Assembly (NCBI RefSeq): GCF_001936575.1
Contig: NZ_MSMP01000003.1
Coordinates: forward strand, 124,001-188,000
Source: Tenacibaculum agarivorans
GTDB taxonomy: Bacteria > Bacteroidota > Bacteroidia > Flavobacteriales > Flavobacteriaceae
Direction: 5' to 3'
Length of the DNA: 64,000 nucleotides
Shown: positions 35,131 to 44,787 of the stretch, piece by piece
How the letters are laid out: each line of letters begins with the position of its first letter
Numbering within the stretch: position 1 is the stretch's first letter
Notes under the pieces: generated by a model
Seen by the model: only the letters and a program-made list of their open reading frames with translations
What the model was told of the DNA's origin: nothing
Database searches by the model: none
Translations under genes and position numbers: made by a program

Positions 35131-35931
35131 ATGAAGTATATTAAACAAGTATTTACTACCGTAAAAAAAGAGAGTCCAATACTGTATGGAATTGTAATGA
35201 TTCATTTCTTATTCGCTATAGTAGCATTAATTGAACTTTTTGTAGACACAAGAACTTTAATGGGGATAAGTGTTTGGATTAAACCCTTAAAATTTTTGAT
35301 ATCAGATGGAATATTTCTTTTAACTATAGGTTTTCTCATCACGTTATATCCGTTTTCTAAAAGAAAAAAGAATATCATTAATAATTTGTCTTCTTTTACT
35401 ATTTTTTTTGAAACAGCAATTATTGTAATGCAAGGAGCCCGTGGTGTTAAATCACATTATAACCAATCTTCAGTTTTAGATGGTGTTCTTTTCGGTATTA
35501 TGGGGTTGTTAATTGCAGTAAATGTAATTATTATGGTTTTGCTTGTGATCGAGACTATACGATTAAAATTAAACACGAAAAAATCAATACAATGGGCCAT
35601 ATTATTAGGGTTTATAATTATGATTTTTGGTAGTTGGGTAGGAGGACAAATGATTGGTCAATTGTCTCATAGTATTGGAGTGGCAGATGGTGGTGCAGGC
35701 TTACCTTTAGTAAATTGGAGTACTATTGCAGGAGATTTAAGAGTAGCACATTTCTTTGGTTTACACGGTATACAGCTTATTCCAATATTTGCATTTATAC
35801 TGTCAAAAAAATGGAAAACGAATGCTAAAAATCAAATTATTGCTGTTACTATATTTGGATTATTATACGCATCTTGGATTGGTTTTGTATTTTACCAAGC
35901 CAAACAGGGTATTCCATTAATTAGAGTATAA
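35131..35931 (+). CDS. Polytopic membrane protein of unknown function
   Basis: I recognise no family. The 266-residue protein has seven or eight hydrophobic segments (near 18-36, 45-68, 86-100, 114-140, 150-170, 205-225 and 235-255). Conserved-looking polar residues lie in the loops: GARGVKSHYN at about 101-110 and VAHFFGLHGIQ at about 207-217, with paired His and Gln. There is no signal peptide beyond the first helix. It is squeezed between the ABA4-like gene (1-bp gap) and the LytS-like kinase (3-bp gap). A sensory or transport role for the two-component pair is possible but unproven. Confidence 0.65.
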   Translation: MKYIKQVFTTVKKESPILYGIVMIHFLFAIVALIELFVDTRTLMGISVWIKPLKFLISDGIFLLTIGFLITLYPFSKRKKNIINNLSSFTIFFETAIIVMQGARGVKSHYNQSSVLDGVLFGIMGLLIAVNVIIMVLLVIETIRLKLNTKKSIQWAILLGFIIMIFGSWVGGQMIGQLSHSIGVADGGAGLPLVNWSTIAGDLRVAHFFGLHGIQLIPIFAFILSKKWKTNAKNQIIAVTIFGLLYASWIGFVFYQAKQGIPLIRV

Positions 35932-35934
35932 CCA

Positions 35935-37005
35935 ATGAAAGTATTCAATATAAAAAGACGCATAGAATATTTAGGATTTAATGATTTTTGGTTTAGTGTT
36001 ATTGGAATTTTTCTCATTAGCTTTATTACGGCTTTTCTTTTTAATGACATGTCGTTAAAAAACCCACCGATAATCTTACTGATCAGATGGGTTTCTTGTT
36101 TATTTTTTACTGCATTAGACTGGCTTATCATTAGAGCTGTTTTAATTTTTTTGAGAATAAGATTTCTTGATTTTAAAGATGATTTTAAACGTATTATTTT
36201 TCTATTCTTTGCCATCATCGCGATAATCTTGACAGTTGATTATTTAGGAGGAAGTTTTTTAACGCTATTTTTTAGACTTTTTGATATAAATTCTACCTAT
36301 TCCATGAAGTTTAAGGTACTTTTACCTGTAATAATTATAGTGGTAATGGATATGGCTATATATGAAGCTATTTATTACCATATCCGCCTTAAAAACTCAA
36401 TACGAGAAGAAGAACAAACAAAACAAGTGATAATCCAAGCACAATTAGATACACTTAGAAATCAAGCTCGTCCTCATTTTTTGTTTAATAGTTTAAATAC
36501 ATTGCGTGATATTATTGATCAAGATCCTAAGGAAAATGCAAAAGCTTTTGTAGATAATTTGTCAGATGTATATCGATTTATACTAGAGTCGAGTAATGCT
36601 AATTTAATTTCATTACAAGAAGAACTCAAATTTGTGAATGCTTATATCCATATTCAAAAGGAACGATTTGGCGATAATCTACAAGTTCAATTTGAAATAG
36701 AGGAACCTAAGTTATATAAAATGATCGTTCCGATGAGCTTACAACTTTTAGTAGAAAATGCGATTAAACATAATGTAGTTTCTAGAAATAAGCCTTTAAA
36801 AATAATAGTTGAAACTAAAGAGAATAGGTTAATTATTCGAAATAAAATTCAGCAAAAATCAACACAATTACCATCTACAGGAATAGGATTAAAAAATATT
36901 GAAAAACGATACACCTTACTTAGCAATAAACCGGTTATAATTGATAATGATAATGAATACTTCACTGTTTCATTACCTTTACTACAAATATCAGATCAAA
37001 AATAA
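35935..37005 (+). CDS. LytS-type sensor histidine kinase
   Basis: The 356-residue kinase has four hydrophobic segments in residues 18-145 and a short linker. The His_kinase domain has the phospho-His at 181 in ARPHFLFNSLNTL. An HATPase domain follows with VENAIKHNVV and STGIGLKNIEKRY. The sensor portion has no recognisable periplasmic domain and probably senses within the membrane. The cognate LytTR regulator is encoded 5 bp downstream. The membrane protein of unknown function 3 bp upstream is a plausible partner in sensing. Confidence 0.9.
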   Translation: MKVFNIKRRIEYLGFNDFWFSVIGIFLISFITAFLFNDMSLKNPPIILLIRWVSCLFFTALDWLIIRAVLIFLRIRFLDFKDDFKRIIFLFFAIIAIILTVDYLGGSFLTLFFRLFDINSTYSMKFKVLLPVIIIVVMDMAIYEAIYYHIRLKNSIREEEQTKQVIIQAQLDTLRNQARPHFLFNSLNTLRDIIDQDPKENAKAFVDNLSDVYRFILESSNANLISLQEELKFVNAYIHIQKERFGDNLQVQFEIEEPKLYKMIVPMSLQLLVENAIKHNVVSRNKPLKIIVETKENRLIIRNKIQQKSTQLPSTGIGLKNIEKRYTLLSNKPVIIDNDNEYFTVSLPLLQISDQK

Positions 37006-37010
37006 AGACT

Positions 37011-37766
37011 ATGAAAATATTAATAATTGAAGATGAACCTCGTGCTGCTAGGCAGTTAGAGAACTTATTACAAAAAAGTAATTTTGATTTTGAATTGTTA
37101 GACATTATTGATACAGTAGAAGATGCTATACTTTGGTTTAAGAATAATAATTTACCAGATTTAGTATTTATGGATATCCAATTGGCTGATGGATTAAGTT
37201 TTGAAATTTTTCAGAATACCCATGTGGAAGCACCTATTATATTCACTACCGCTTTCGATCAATATGCTATTCAAGCTTTCAAAGTAAATAGTGTAGACTA
37301 TTTATTAAAACCAATACAACAAAATGATTTACAAGCTGCATTAACTAAATTTAAAAAGTCAAATTCAAATAAGGTTATTGAGCCTTTAATTTTAAAAGAA
37401 CTTCTAAATAGTGTCCAAGCGCCTCAAAAAAGATCCGGTATTTTAGTGAAAGAGGGAAGTGGTTTTGTACAGATTAGAATTTCAGAATTGGTATACATAT
37501 ATTCTCAAGATAGTATTACGTTTGGCGTAACACTGCAGAATAAAAGGTATATTATTGATGAAACTATGGATCAACTATTCAATTCTTTAGATGAAACTAA
37601 GTTCTATAGGATTAACCGTGGTCAAATTATCGCAAAACTAGCTATAGAAAAAATAGATCCTTATTTTAACCATCGTGTGAAGTTATCTATTGCAAATCCA
37701 AGAGATCAAGAGTTTATTGTAAGTAGACAAAAAACTAGTGATTTTAAGCAATGGATGAACCAATAA
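37011..37766 (+). CDS. LytTR-type response regulator
   Basis: This 251-residue regulator has a receiver domain (1-120) with phospho-acceptor Asp55 in FMDIQLADG and the conserved Lys in YLLKPIQ. The LytTR DNA-binding domain is at about 145-250 (SELVYIYSQDSITFGV, LFNSLDETKFYRINRGQII). It is the partner of the kinase immediately upstream. About 105 bp separates it from the S41 peptidase gene in the same direction, which is a possible target. Confidence 0.92.
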   Translation: MKILIIEDEPRAARQLENLLQKSNFDFELLDIIDTVEDAILWFKNNNLPDLVFMDIQLADGLSFEIFQNTHVEAPIIFTTAFDQYAIQAFKVNSVDYLLKPIQQNDLQAALTKFKKSNSNKVIEPLILKELLNSVQAPQKRSGILVKEGSGFVQIRISELVYIYSQDSITFGVTLQNKRYIIDETMDQLFNSLDETKFYRINRGQIIAKLAIEKIDPYFNHRVKLSIANPRDQEFIVSRQKTSDFKQWMNQ

Positions 37767-37871
37767 TGATTTTTATAACGTTTCAAGTGGTAAAAACTAC
37801 GTTTCAATAGAAACGACTATTCTTAAGTATTAAATAAAACAATATTTGTGGTATAATAAACTTAAAAGGAA

Positions 37872-39470
37872 ATGAATACCATGAAAAAAACAACAACTTT
37901 ACTGCTATTATTATTGTTTTCACAATTACCTGCTCAACAACCTATTTCTAAATCACAATGGCAAGAAGATCTTCGTTTTTTACAGCAAAAAATACATAAA
38001 GACCATTCTTTTTTATTTAAAAAAATAACGCCAGTACAATGGGATGCTGAAGTAGAAGAATTGTATCAACAAATCCCTAATTTACAAGAACATGAAATTA
38101 AAGTAGGCTTATCACGTATTATTTCTTTGTTTCAATATGGACATACTCAAATTCCATTTAGTACTGTGGTAGAAAATGGAGTGCTACCTGTTCATTTATA
38201 TCATTTTAAAGATGGAATTTATATTGAAGGAGTTGAGAAAACTCATCGAAAAACATTAGGAGCAAAGGTTTTAAAAGTAGCTGGGATAGAAATTAAAGAA
38301 GCACTTGCCAAAATTCGTCCGGTAGTTCCGGTTGAAAATGATCAGTATTTTAAGGCTTACGGTTTACGGTTTTTAACTGTTCCATCAGTACTTCATGCTC
38401 AAAAAGTAACATCAAAACTTGAAAATGAAATAATACTAACCTTGGAAAAGAATGGAGAAACTTTTGAATATACTTTCCCTACAGTTCCATTAAAAAAAAT
38501 GTCTAGAGGTTTTGATTTTACTATACCTAATGAAACGTGGTTAAGTGTTAGGAATACTAATAAAACACCTCTATATCTTAAATATTTAAATGAAAAATTC
38601 TATTTTTTTGAGTATTTATCTGATACTAAAACTTTATATGTTCGTCAAAGTTCCGTTTTTAATCATGATTCAGAAACACTTAAGGATTTTTACAAACGAC
38701 TTTTTAAATTTATAGATGCTAATGATGTTGAAAAGCTTATTTATGATGTACGTTTAAATGGAGGTGGAAATAATTACAACAATAAACCTTTAATAAAAGG
38801 ATTATTAGCTAGACCAAAAATCAATAAAAAAGGGCATTTTTTCTACATTACAGGTCGTTTTACGTATTCAGCATGTCAAAATTTAACGAATGAAATCGAA
38901 AACTATACAGAAGCCGTTATAATTGGTGAAGCAACAGCTGAAAACAAGAATTTTTATGGTGATGCTACTAAAGTGACTTTACCGAATTCAAAGATAAATA
39001 CTTACTTGTCATTTGCATGGTGGCAAGATATGTCTCCGTGGGAAAATGCAGATGCTACATCACCGCATTTTTATAAAGAAATGACTTTTGATGAATACAG
39101 AACAAATCAAGATCCAGTATTAGATCTAGCTATGAATCTGGATGTAAAAGATGTTATTGTTGATCCTATAGACCATTTTACGCAACTTTTTTTATCAGGT
39201 AAAATGCAACAGTTAGAAAAAGATGTAGCACGTCTTATAAAAGATCCATTATACCAACATATTCCATTTGAAAAAGAATTTGATCGTGTAGGAAAGTTGC
39301 TATTAAAACAAGGTCAATTAGATGGAGCATTATACATTTATTCCATGACTACAAAGTTTTATCCTAATGTTCCTGAAATTTGGAAAGGTTTAGGAAGAGC
39401 CCTTGAAGCATCTGGCAAAACTAAAGAAGCGAAGGGAGCATTTGTAAAAGCAGAACAATTAAGTAAATAA
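37872..39470 (+). CDS. S41 family peptidase-like exported protein with TPR-like tail
   Basis: The 532-residue protein has a signal peptide (cleavage near SQLPAQ). A start at the fourth residue (MKKTTT) is equally good. The body has the S41 fold with LIYDVRLNGGGNNYNNKPL (about 293-311) and GRFTYSACQNLTNEIE (about 331-346). Here the catalytic Ser lies in YSAC rather than the usual SASASE, so activity is less certain. Residues from about 475 look like tetratricopeptide repeats (ALYIYSMTTKFYPNVPEIW, GLGRALEASGKTKEAKGAF). It follows the LytTR pair and has its own terminator. Confidence 0.78.
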   Translation: MNTMKKTTTLLLLLLFSQLPAQQPISKSQWQEDLRFLQQKIHKDHSFLFKKITPVQWDAEVEELYQQIPNLQEHEIKVGLSRIISLFQYGHTQIPFSTVVENGVLPVHLYHFKDGIYIEGVEKTHRKTLGAKVLKVAGIEIKEALAKIRPVVPVENDQYFKAYGLRFLTVPSVLHAQKVTSKLENEIILTLEKNGETFEYTFPTVPLKKMSRGFDFTIPNETWLSVRNTNKTPLYLKYLNEKFYFFEYLSDTKTLYVRQSSVFNHDSETLKDFYKRLFKFIDANDVEKLIYDVRLNGGGNNYNNKPLIKGLLARPKINKKGHFFYITGRFTYSACQNLTNEIENYTEAVIIGEATAENKNFYGDATKVTLPNSKINTYLSFAWWQDMSPWENADATSPHFYKEMTFDEYRTNQDPVLDLAMNLDVKDVIVDPIDHFTQLFLSGKMQQLEKDVARLIKDPLYQHIPFEKEFDRVGKLLLKQGQLDGALYIYSMTTKFYPNVPEIWKGLGRALEASGKTKEAKGAFVKAEQLSK

Positions 39471-39485
39471 AAGTGAAAGAAATTA

Positions 39486-39532
39486 AAAAACGTCATTCTT
39501 AACTGCATTGGGAATGACGTTTTTAGTTTTTT
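39486..39532 (+). terminator. Terminator of the S41-like gene
   Basis: A 13-bp stem (39486-39498 with 39512-39524, core cgtcattc/gaatgacg) flanked by A and T runs lies 15 bases after the stop. It sits 30-70 bp before the end of the convergent LamG gene, so it may serve both. Confidence 0.85.
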
Positions 39533-39563
39533 AATAGTGTACAAACTTAACCACTGGTTTGTT

Positions 39564-40475
39564 TTAGGGGGTAGGTAATAGATTTTGCACCCCATTTTCC
39601 AGTTCATATAAAGTTTTTATTTCTTTATCAGTAAGATTTCTATTGAAAATAGATAATTCATCCATTAATCCTATATATCCAAGTCCTAAGTAAATATTAG
39701 ATTTTGACAATTCCCAAGTAAAAGGAGTGTTAATATTCGTACGAGTACCTTTTAACTCTCCATTCATGTACAATGATGCTTGTCCATTTTCTGTATTTAA
39801 GTCTGAAAAATTAATTAAAACATGTGTCCATTGTCCACTACCAAAAGGAGGATTTTTTACACCTGTAAGACGTTCATTAAAAATTGGATTTTCGTTGTCT
39901 GGGCCTTCTGGGGTTGGATTCCAAACCTTACGATCCCCAATCACTCCTAATCTAAAGTCACGAGGATTCTCTTTTGTAAAATCTACCCAAATAGCTGCAT
40001 CATTGTAACTTACATCAGTAATTTGAATAGGATCACAATATCCTGGTTCTAAATCAGTAGCTGGATCCAAGCTTAACCAAAAAGAAATAGCGCCACTCCA
40101 TTTTATAGTATCATAAGCTATATTCTTTGTACTTGGATAATAAATATAGCCTTTACTACGCTCAGTAAAAACTAGACCAGCTCCATATTTTCCTTTGCCG
40201 TCTTGCCTAAGAACATCTGGTTTATGTAAACCTACTTTAGCAGAATCTACCGCTTTTCTATTAGGTACTGTGTACAGATTGGCATCTCCTAAAGAAAAAT
40301 CTGCTTTTACATCTTTGTCAAATGAAGCATAAAAAGTTAATGCTTTTTTTAAATCAGTAGTTGTGGTATCTACCGGTGGCACTTCTTTTTTTGCTTTCTG
40401 TTCTGGTTTACACGAAACTAAAAAAGAGATTCCTATAATTACAACCAATCTAGTAATTGCTGATATGTTATACAT
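39564..40475 (-). CDS. LamG-domain (concanavalin-like) lipoprotein
   Basis: The 303-residue lipoprotein has its lipid Cys in ISFLVSCKPE (residue 22). The rest is one jelly-roll LamG/concanavalin-like domain (about 45-300). Typical strands are LTFYASFDKDVKADFS, WSGAISFWLSLDPATDL, GQWTHVLINFSDLN, SLYMNGELKGT, IYLGLGYIGLMDELSIF and the final NRNLTDKEIKTLYELENG. Such domains bind carbohydrate or protein surfaces. No catalytic residues can be named. It is divergent from the gamma-glutamyltransferase gene. Confidence 0.82.
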   Translation of the reverse strand: MYNISAITRLVVIIGISFLVSCKPEQKAKKEVPPVDTTTTDLKKALTFYASFDKDVKADFSLGDANLYTVPNRKAVDSAKVGLHKPDVLRQDGKGKYGAGLVFTERSKGYIYYPSTKNIAYDTIKWSGAISFWLSLDPATDLEPGYCDPIQITDVSYNDAAIWVDFTKENPRDFRLGVIGDRKVWNPTPEGPDNENPIFNERLTGVKNPPFGSGQWTHVLINFSDLNTENGQASLYMNGELKGTRTNINTPFTWELSKSNIYLGLGYIGLMDELSIFNRNLTDKEIKTLYELENGVQNLLPTP

Positions 40476-40613
40476 AATGTGTTTGATTTATTATGGTGAT
40501 TCTTCAAATTTAAGAAAATGTAACATATAACATTTTAACGGGTCCTGTTAAATTTACTCACACTTTCTGACAATGCTTAGATTCTTTAGTATCTTAGAAA
40601 ACTTAACTAAATA

Positions 40614-42326
40614 ATGATACTCAAAACAATGAAAAAAATAGTTCTATATCTATCTTTTATTATAATTTCTGTTCAACAGATAAATGCGCAAGATCGAATT
40701 ACAGGAGAAACATTTGCTACTCGATCTGAAGTATTAGGACAGAATGGAATGGTAGCTACTAGCCATCCTTTAGCTACACAAATTGGACTTGATATTTTAA
40801 AACAAGGAGGAAATGCTATTGATGCTGCTATTGCAGCCAATGCTGCACTTGGACTAATGGAACCTACCGGTTGTGGTATTGGTGGTGATTTATTTGCTAT
40901 TGTATGGGACGGTAAAACAAAAAAGATCTACGGATTAAATGCCAGCGGACGTTCACCTAAGAAACTTACTTTAGAATATTTTGAAAAACAGAATATGAGT
41001 AAAATACCATCACATGGACCTATTCCTATAAGTGTACCAGGTGCCGTAGATGGATGGTTTGAATTACACAAAAAATTTGGATCAAAGCCTATGTCTGAAA
41101 TTTTAGCACCAGCTATTGATTATGCAGACAAAGGCTTTCCTTTAACTGAACTTATTGCTTGGTATTTGCAACGTAGTATTCGTTTTTATAATTTTAAAAA
41201 GTTTCCTAACATAACAGATACTTACATTACACAAAACGGAGGACAATTACCAAATGAAGGTGAAATATATAAAAATCCATATTTGGCAAATACATATAGG
41301 AAAATAGCAAAAGGTGGGAGAGATGCCTTCTATAAAGGAGATATTGCTAAAACCATAGGGAAATTCATCAAACAACAAGGAGGTTTTTTATCAGCTGATG
41401 ACTTAAAAAATCATAGATCTGAATGGGTAGAACCAGTTTCTGTAAATTATAGAGGATATGATGTTTGGGAATTACCACCGAATGGACAAGGTATAGCTGC
41501 GTTACAAATGCTTCAAATATTAAAAGGATATGATTTTTCTACTATCGAATTTGGTAGTGCAGAACACTTACATTTATTTACTGAAGCGAAAAAATTAGCT
41601 TTTGAAGATCGTGCAAAATACTATGCGGATATGGACTTTTTTAAAGTTCCTGTGGAAGAGTTATTATCTGATGCATATGCGGAAAAAAGAAGAGCTCAGA
41701 TTGGTAAAAGAGCAGGTACATATAATGCAGGTAAAATTTCTGCAGGTGAAACTATTTATATGACTGTAGCTGACAAAGAAGGAACTATGATTTCATTAAT
41801 TCAGAGTAATTATAGAGGAATGGGCTCAGGAATGGTACCTCCTAAATTAGGTTTTATGTTACAAGATAGAGGAGAGTTATTCAGTCTTAAAAAAGGACAA
41901 GCAAATACCTACGAACCTGAAAAGCGTCCATTTCATACTATTATTCCTGCTTTTATTACCAAAGATGGTAAACCTTTTGTAAGTTTTGGTGTTATGGGTG
42001 GTGATTTCCAACCTATGGGACATACACAAATAGTTATGAATCTGGTTGATTTTGGTATGAATTTACAAGAAGCAGGAGATGCTCCAAGATGGGATCATAC
42101 AGGTGGTGCAAGCCCGATGGGAGAAACTACTACCAATACAGGAACAATTCGTACAGAATCTGGAATTCCTTATACTACCATACGTGGATTAATGGATAAA
42201 GGACATAGAATGGGGACTGCTAGAGGAATTTATGGTGGTTACCAAGGTATTTTATGGGATGATAAAAACAAAGTATATCATGGAGCTTCTGAAAGTCGAA
42301 AAGATGGACAAGCTGCAGGGTACTAA
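40614..42326 (+). CDS. ggt: Gamma-glutamyltransferase
   Basis: The 570-residue exported enzyme cleaves the gamma-glutamyl bond of glutathione and related compounds and self-processes at a Thr. The signal peptide ends near QQINAQ; the Met at residue 6 (MKKIV) is a likely alternative start. The large-subunit signature is PTGCGIGGDLFA (about 84-95). The probable processing nucleophile is Thr380 in GETIYMTVADKEG. The small subunit contains FGVMGGDFQPMGHTQIVMN. The length is typical. The neighbours are also exported hydrolases but none is clearly of the same pathway. Confidence 0.92.
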   Translation: MILKTMKKIVLYLSFIIISVQQINAQDRITGETFATRSEVLGQNGMVATSHPLATQIGLDILKQGGNAIDAAIAANAALGLMEPTGCGIGGDLFAIVWDGKTKKIYGLNASGRSPKKLTLEYFEKQNMSKIPSHGPIPISVPGAVDGWFELHKKFGSKPMSEILAPAIDYADKGFPLTELIAWYLQRSIRFYNFKKFPNITDTYITQNGGQLPNEGEIYKNPYLANTYRKIAKGGRDAFYKGDIAKTIGKFIKQQGGFLSADDLKNHRSEWVEPVSVNYRGYDVWELPPNGQGIAALQMLQILKGYDFSTIEFGSAEHLHLFTEAKKLAFEDRAKYYADMDFFKVPVEELLSDAYAEKRRAQIGKRAGTYNAGKISAGETIYMTVADKEGTMISLIQSNYRGMGSGMVPPKLGFMLQDRGELFSLKKGQANTYEPEKRPFHTIIPAFITKDGKPFVSFGVMGGDFQPMGHTQIVMNLVDFGMNLQEAGDAPRWDHTGGASPMGETTTNTGTIRTESGIPYTTIRGLMDKGHRMGTARGIYGGYQGILWDDKNKVYHGASESRKDGQAAGY

Positions 42327-42337
42327 ACAATAAACAA

Positions 42338-42381
42338 TTATCAGTGATCAATTATCAATGTATTTAATTGATCACTGATAA
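42338..42381. terminator. Bidirectional hairpin between convergent genes
   Basis: A 16-bp perfect inverted repeat (TTATCAGTGATCAATT and its complement) with a 12-base loop lies between the ggt stop and the phosphatase gene end. It lacks a long T run, so it is a transcription-end or mRNA-stabilising hairpin rather than a classical terminator. Confidence 0.6.
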
Positions 42382-42391
42382 ATTAAGTTAA

Positions 42392-43738
42392 TTATCTTCT
42401 TCTTCTAGATTTGTATCTCAAATCTTGAGCTTTAATCTTCTTGGTCCATAATTCTTTTCCATCCTTATCAAAGATATTTATCGTTAATACACGATCTTTA
42501 CGAGGACCACTTACATTTAACATTCCAAAGTTATGTTCACCTACTAGTGTTTCTTCTAATTTATACACATTTAATGCTTCTTTATTATAATGTGCACCTG
42601 CTGTTAATGAAGAACATGTTAAATCATATAACGGATAAACGCTATCACTTTCTTGCATTTTACTAAGTCCTGTATGATGTCTATCTCCATCTAAGAAAAC
42701 AACTCCTTCAATTTTAGCTTCACGTATTTTCTTAATCAAGTAATTTCTTTCATTCTGAAAAGTAGCATGATTTTCATACATAGCTTCAGAGCTTATAAAT
42801 TGTCCACCTACTGCAATAAACTTAAAAGGAGCTCTACTTGATGCTAAAGCATTAATTAACCAATCAATTTGGTCTTTACCTAACATTTCTCTTTTCTCTG
42901 TATAATTGTTATTAGAAGTTCTGTAATAGCGGTTGTCTAATAAGAAAAATTCTAAATCTGCCCATTGGAAAAAACCAGTAATTCCTCCTTTATCAATAAC
43001 ATCGTAATTTGGATTTCCCCAGAACAACTTAAACATTTCTGATGCTGTTTTTTTCATCCAGAAACTTCCATCAGAATTATTTGGTCCAAAATCATGGTCA
43101 TCCCAAATCGCATAATGATGTGTAGAAGCCAATAACGGTTGCATTTCTGGTAAAGAACGAGTATGTGTATATCTATGTAAAAAACCAGTACGTGTATTCC
43201 AATCAGGTTCTCTTAAATAAGTATTATCTCCAAGCCATAACATAAATTCTGGTCTTTTTTTGTGAATAGATTCAAAGATTTCATATTCACTACCGTATCC
43301 TTTTCCAGGTCTATCAAAACGTTCTTCATTCACATAATTACAACTCCCTACTGCAAAATTAACTTCTGGAGGATCAGTTCTCCATTGCCAAAGCGCTTGT
43401 GATTGAAATTCCATTGGGTAATTTCTTTTCACTTTTTTTCCATTTACATATACCTCATAAGTATATTTTTTACCCGGTAAAATTTCATCAGCAATTAATT
43501 TTGCTACAAAACCATATTGCTTTTCAGTAGTATATTTTTCTGTTTTATACTTTTTTTTAGGGTTTGCAGTATCAAAATACACAAAATGTACTTCAGCTGC
43601 TTTAGTAGTTTGTACCCATAATAAAGCTTCTCTCATTGTAGAATATCCAATCATAGGACCAGATTGAACTAAATCTTGTGCTATTCCCATATAACTATTG
43701 ATAAGTAATATGGCCACAAAGAATATTTTCTTCATCAT
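42392..43738 (-). CDS. PhoD-type alkaline phosphatase family protein
   Basis: The 448-residue exported metallophosphatase has a signal peptide (cleavage near MGIAQ). A fibronectin-like N-terminal domain (about 25-115) is followed by the PhoD phosphoesterase core. Metal-binding motifs are VGSCNY, LWLGDNTYLREPD, AIWDDHDFGPN (about 210-220) and VFLDGDRHHTGL. Classical PhoD acts on phosphodiesters and phosphomonoesters in the periplasm. Whether this member is phosphate-regulated cannot be told; I found no PHO-box-like sequence. The gene is convergent to ggt. Confidence 0.88.
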   Translation of the reverse strand: MMKKIFFVAILLINSYMGIAQDLVQSGPMIGYSTMREALLWVQTTKAAEVHFVYFDTANPKKKYKTEKYTTEKQYGFVAKLIADEILPGKKYTYEVYVNGKKVKRNYPMEFQSQALWQWRTDPPEVNFAVGSCNYVNEERFDRPGKGYGSEYEIFESIHKKRPEFMLWLGDNTYLREPDWNTRTGFLHRYTHTRSLPEMQPLLASTHHYAIWDDHDFGPNNSDGSFWMKKTASEMFKLFWGNPNYDVIDKGGITGFFQWADLEFFLLDNRYYRTSNNNYTEKREMLGKDQIDWLINALASSRAPFKFIAVGGQFISSEAMYENHATFQNERNYLIKKIREAKIEGVVFLDGDRHHTGLSKMQESDSVYPLYDLTCSSLTAGAHYNKEALNVYKLEETLVGEHNFGMLNVSGPRKDRVLTINIFDKDGKELWTKKIKAQDLRYKSRRRR

Positions 43739-43904
43739 CTAAATAGAATTAAATAGTTAGTAATTCTAGCAAAGATAATAGTACTCCAGTAACTAACGTT
43801 TTTAAATCCTAAAGAAATTATTATTTCCCTATTAAAATGAATTTGTAACTATCCAAGATTTAAACCGACAATTACTATCTTTATAACAAATAAATCTTAC
43901 CGTA

Positions 43905-44753
43905 ATGAAAGTACTAAAAACTACTATTATATTCGTTTTTGCATTACTATTACTACTAGCGTGTAAAACAGAAAATAGTTCAAAATCTAAAGAGAAAACA
44001 GTTTCAAAAGATCAACCAATAAAAGTAAAGGGTGAAGAAATTACATATGCTTCTGATTCTACTAACTTAAAAGGATATATAGCTTTTGATGAAAATAAAA
44101 AAGGAAAACGTCCGGGTGTATTAATTGTACACGAATGGTGGGGACATAATGATTATGTAAGAAAACGTGCAGATATGTTAGCTAGTCTTGGATATACAGC
44201 AATTGCTATAGATATGTATGGAGATGGAAAACAAGCTAACCATCCTAGTGATGCGGGTAAATTTGCACAAAGTGTGATGTCTAATTTACCCGAGGCTAAA
44301 GCTCGTTTCAATGCTGCTGTAGATGTATTAAAAAAACATGAATCCGTAGATAATGATAAAATTGCAGCTATCGGATATTGCTTTGGAGGAAGTGTTGCAT
44401 TAACCATGGCAAATAGTGGACAAGACTTAGATGCTGTTGCTGCTTTTCATAGTGGAGTACAACTTCCAGTAATGCCTAATAAAGATTTAAAAGCACGTGT
44501 ATTAGTTTGTAATGGTGCGGAAGATCCATTCATTAGTCCTGAATCTGTAAAAGCATTTACATCAGCTTTAGATTCTCTGGGTAAAAAGTATGAATATATA
44601 GCGTATCCCGGAGCAAAGCATAGTTTCACTTCTAAAGAAGCAGATGCTAACGGAGAAAAATTCAAGTTACCTTTGGCATATAATGCTGAAGCAGATCAAA
44701 AATCTTGGGAAAGTTTACAACAATTATTAAACGATGCTTTTACAAGCAACTAA
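43905..44753 (+). CDS. Dienelactone hydrolase family lipoprotein
   Basis: The 282-residue lipoprotein has its lipid Cys in LLLLACKTE (residue 20). The alpha/beta-hydrolase fold carries a dienelactone-hydrolase catalytic triad with a Cys nucleophile. Cys159 is in IGYCFGGS, Asp207 in GAEDPF and His239 in GAKHSF. Glu77 in VHEWWGHN matches the activating Glu of this family. The substrate of lipidated versions is unknown; it may be a lactone or ester in the periplasm. The large VPS10/BNR protein gene follows 34 bp downstream, so cotranscription is likely. Confidence 0.88.
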   Translation: MKVLKTTIIFVFALLLLLACKTENSSKSKEKTVSKDQPIKVKGEEITYASDSTNLKGYIAFDENKKGKRPGVLIVHEWWGHNDYVRKRADMLASLGYTAIAIDMYGDGKQANHPSDAGKFAQSVMSNLPEAKARFNAAVDVLKKHESVDNDKIAAIGYCFGGSVALTMANSGQDLDAVAAFHSGVQLPVMPNKDLKARVLVCNGAEDPFISPESVKAFTSALDSLGKKYEYIAYPGAKHSFTSKEADANGEKFKLPLAYNAEADQKSWESLQQLLNDAFTSN

Positions 44754-44787
44754 AAATTAATCAATAATTCTTTATAATCTAAATTTC

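Noticed and set aside
42338..42381. Fnr-like or regulator binding site in the 16-bp inverted repeat
   Set aside because: It lies between two convergent gene ends, where an operator has no target; a hairpin in the transcripts is the simpler reading.
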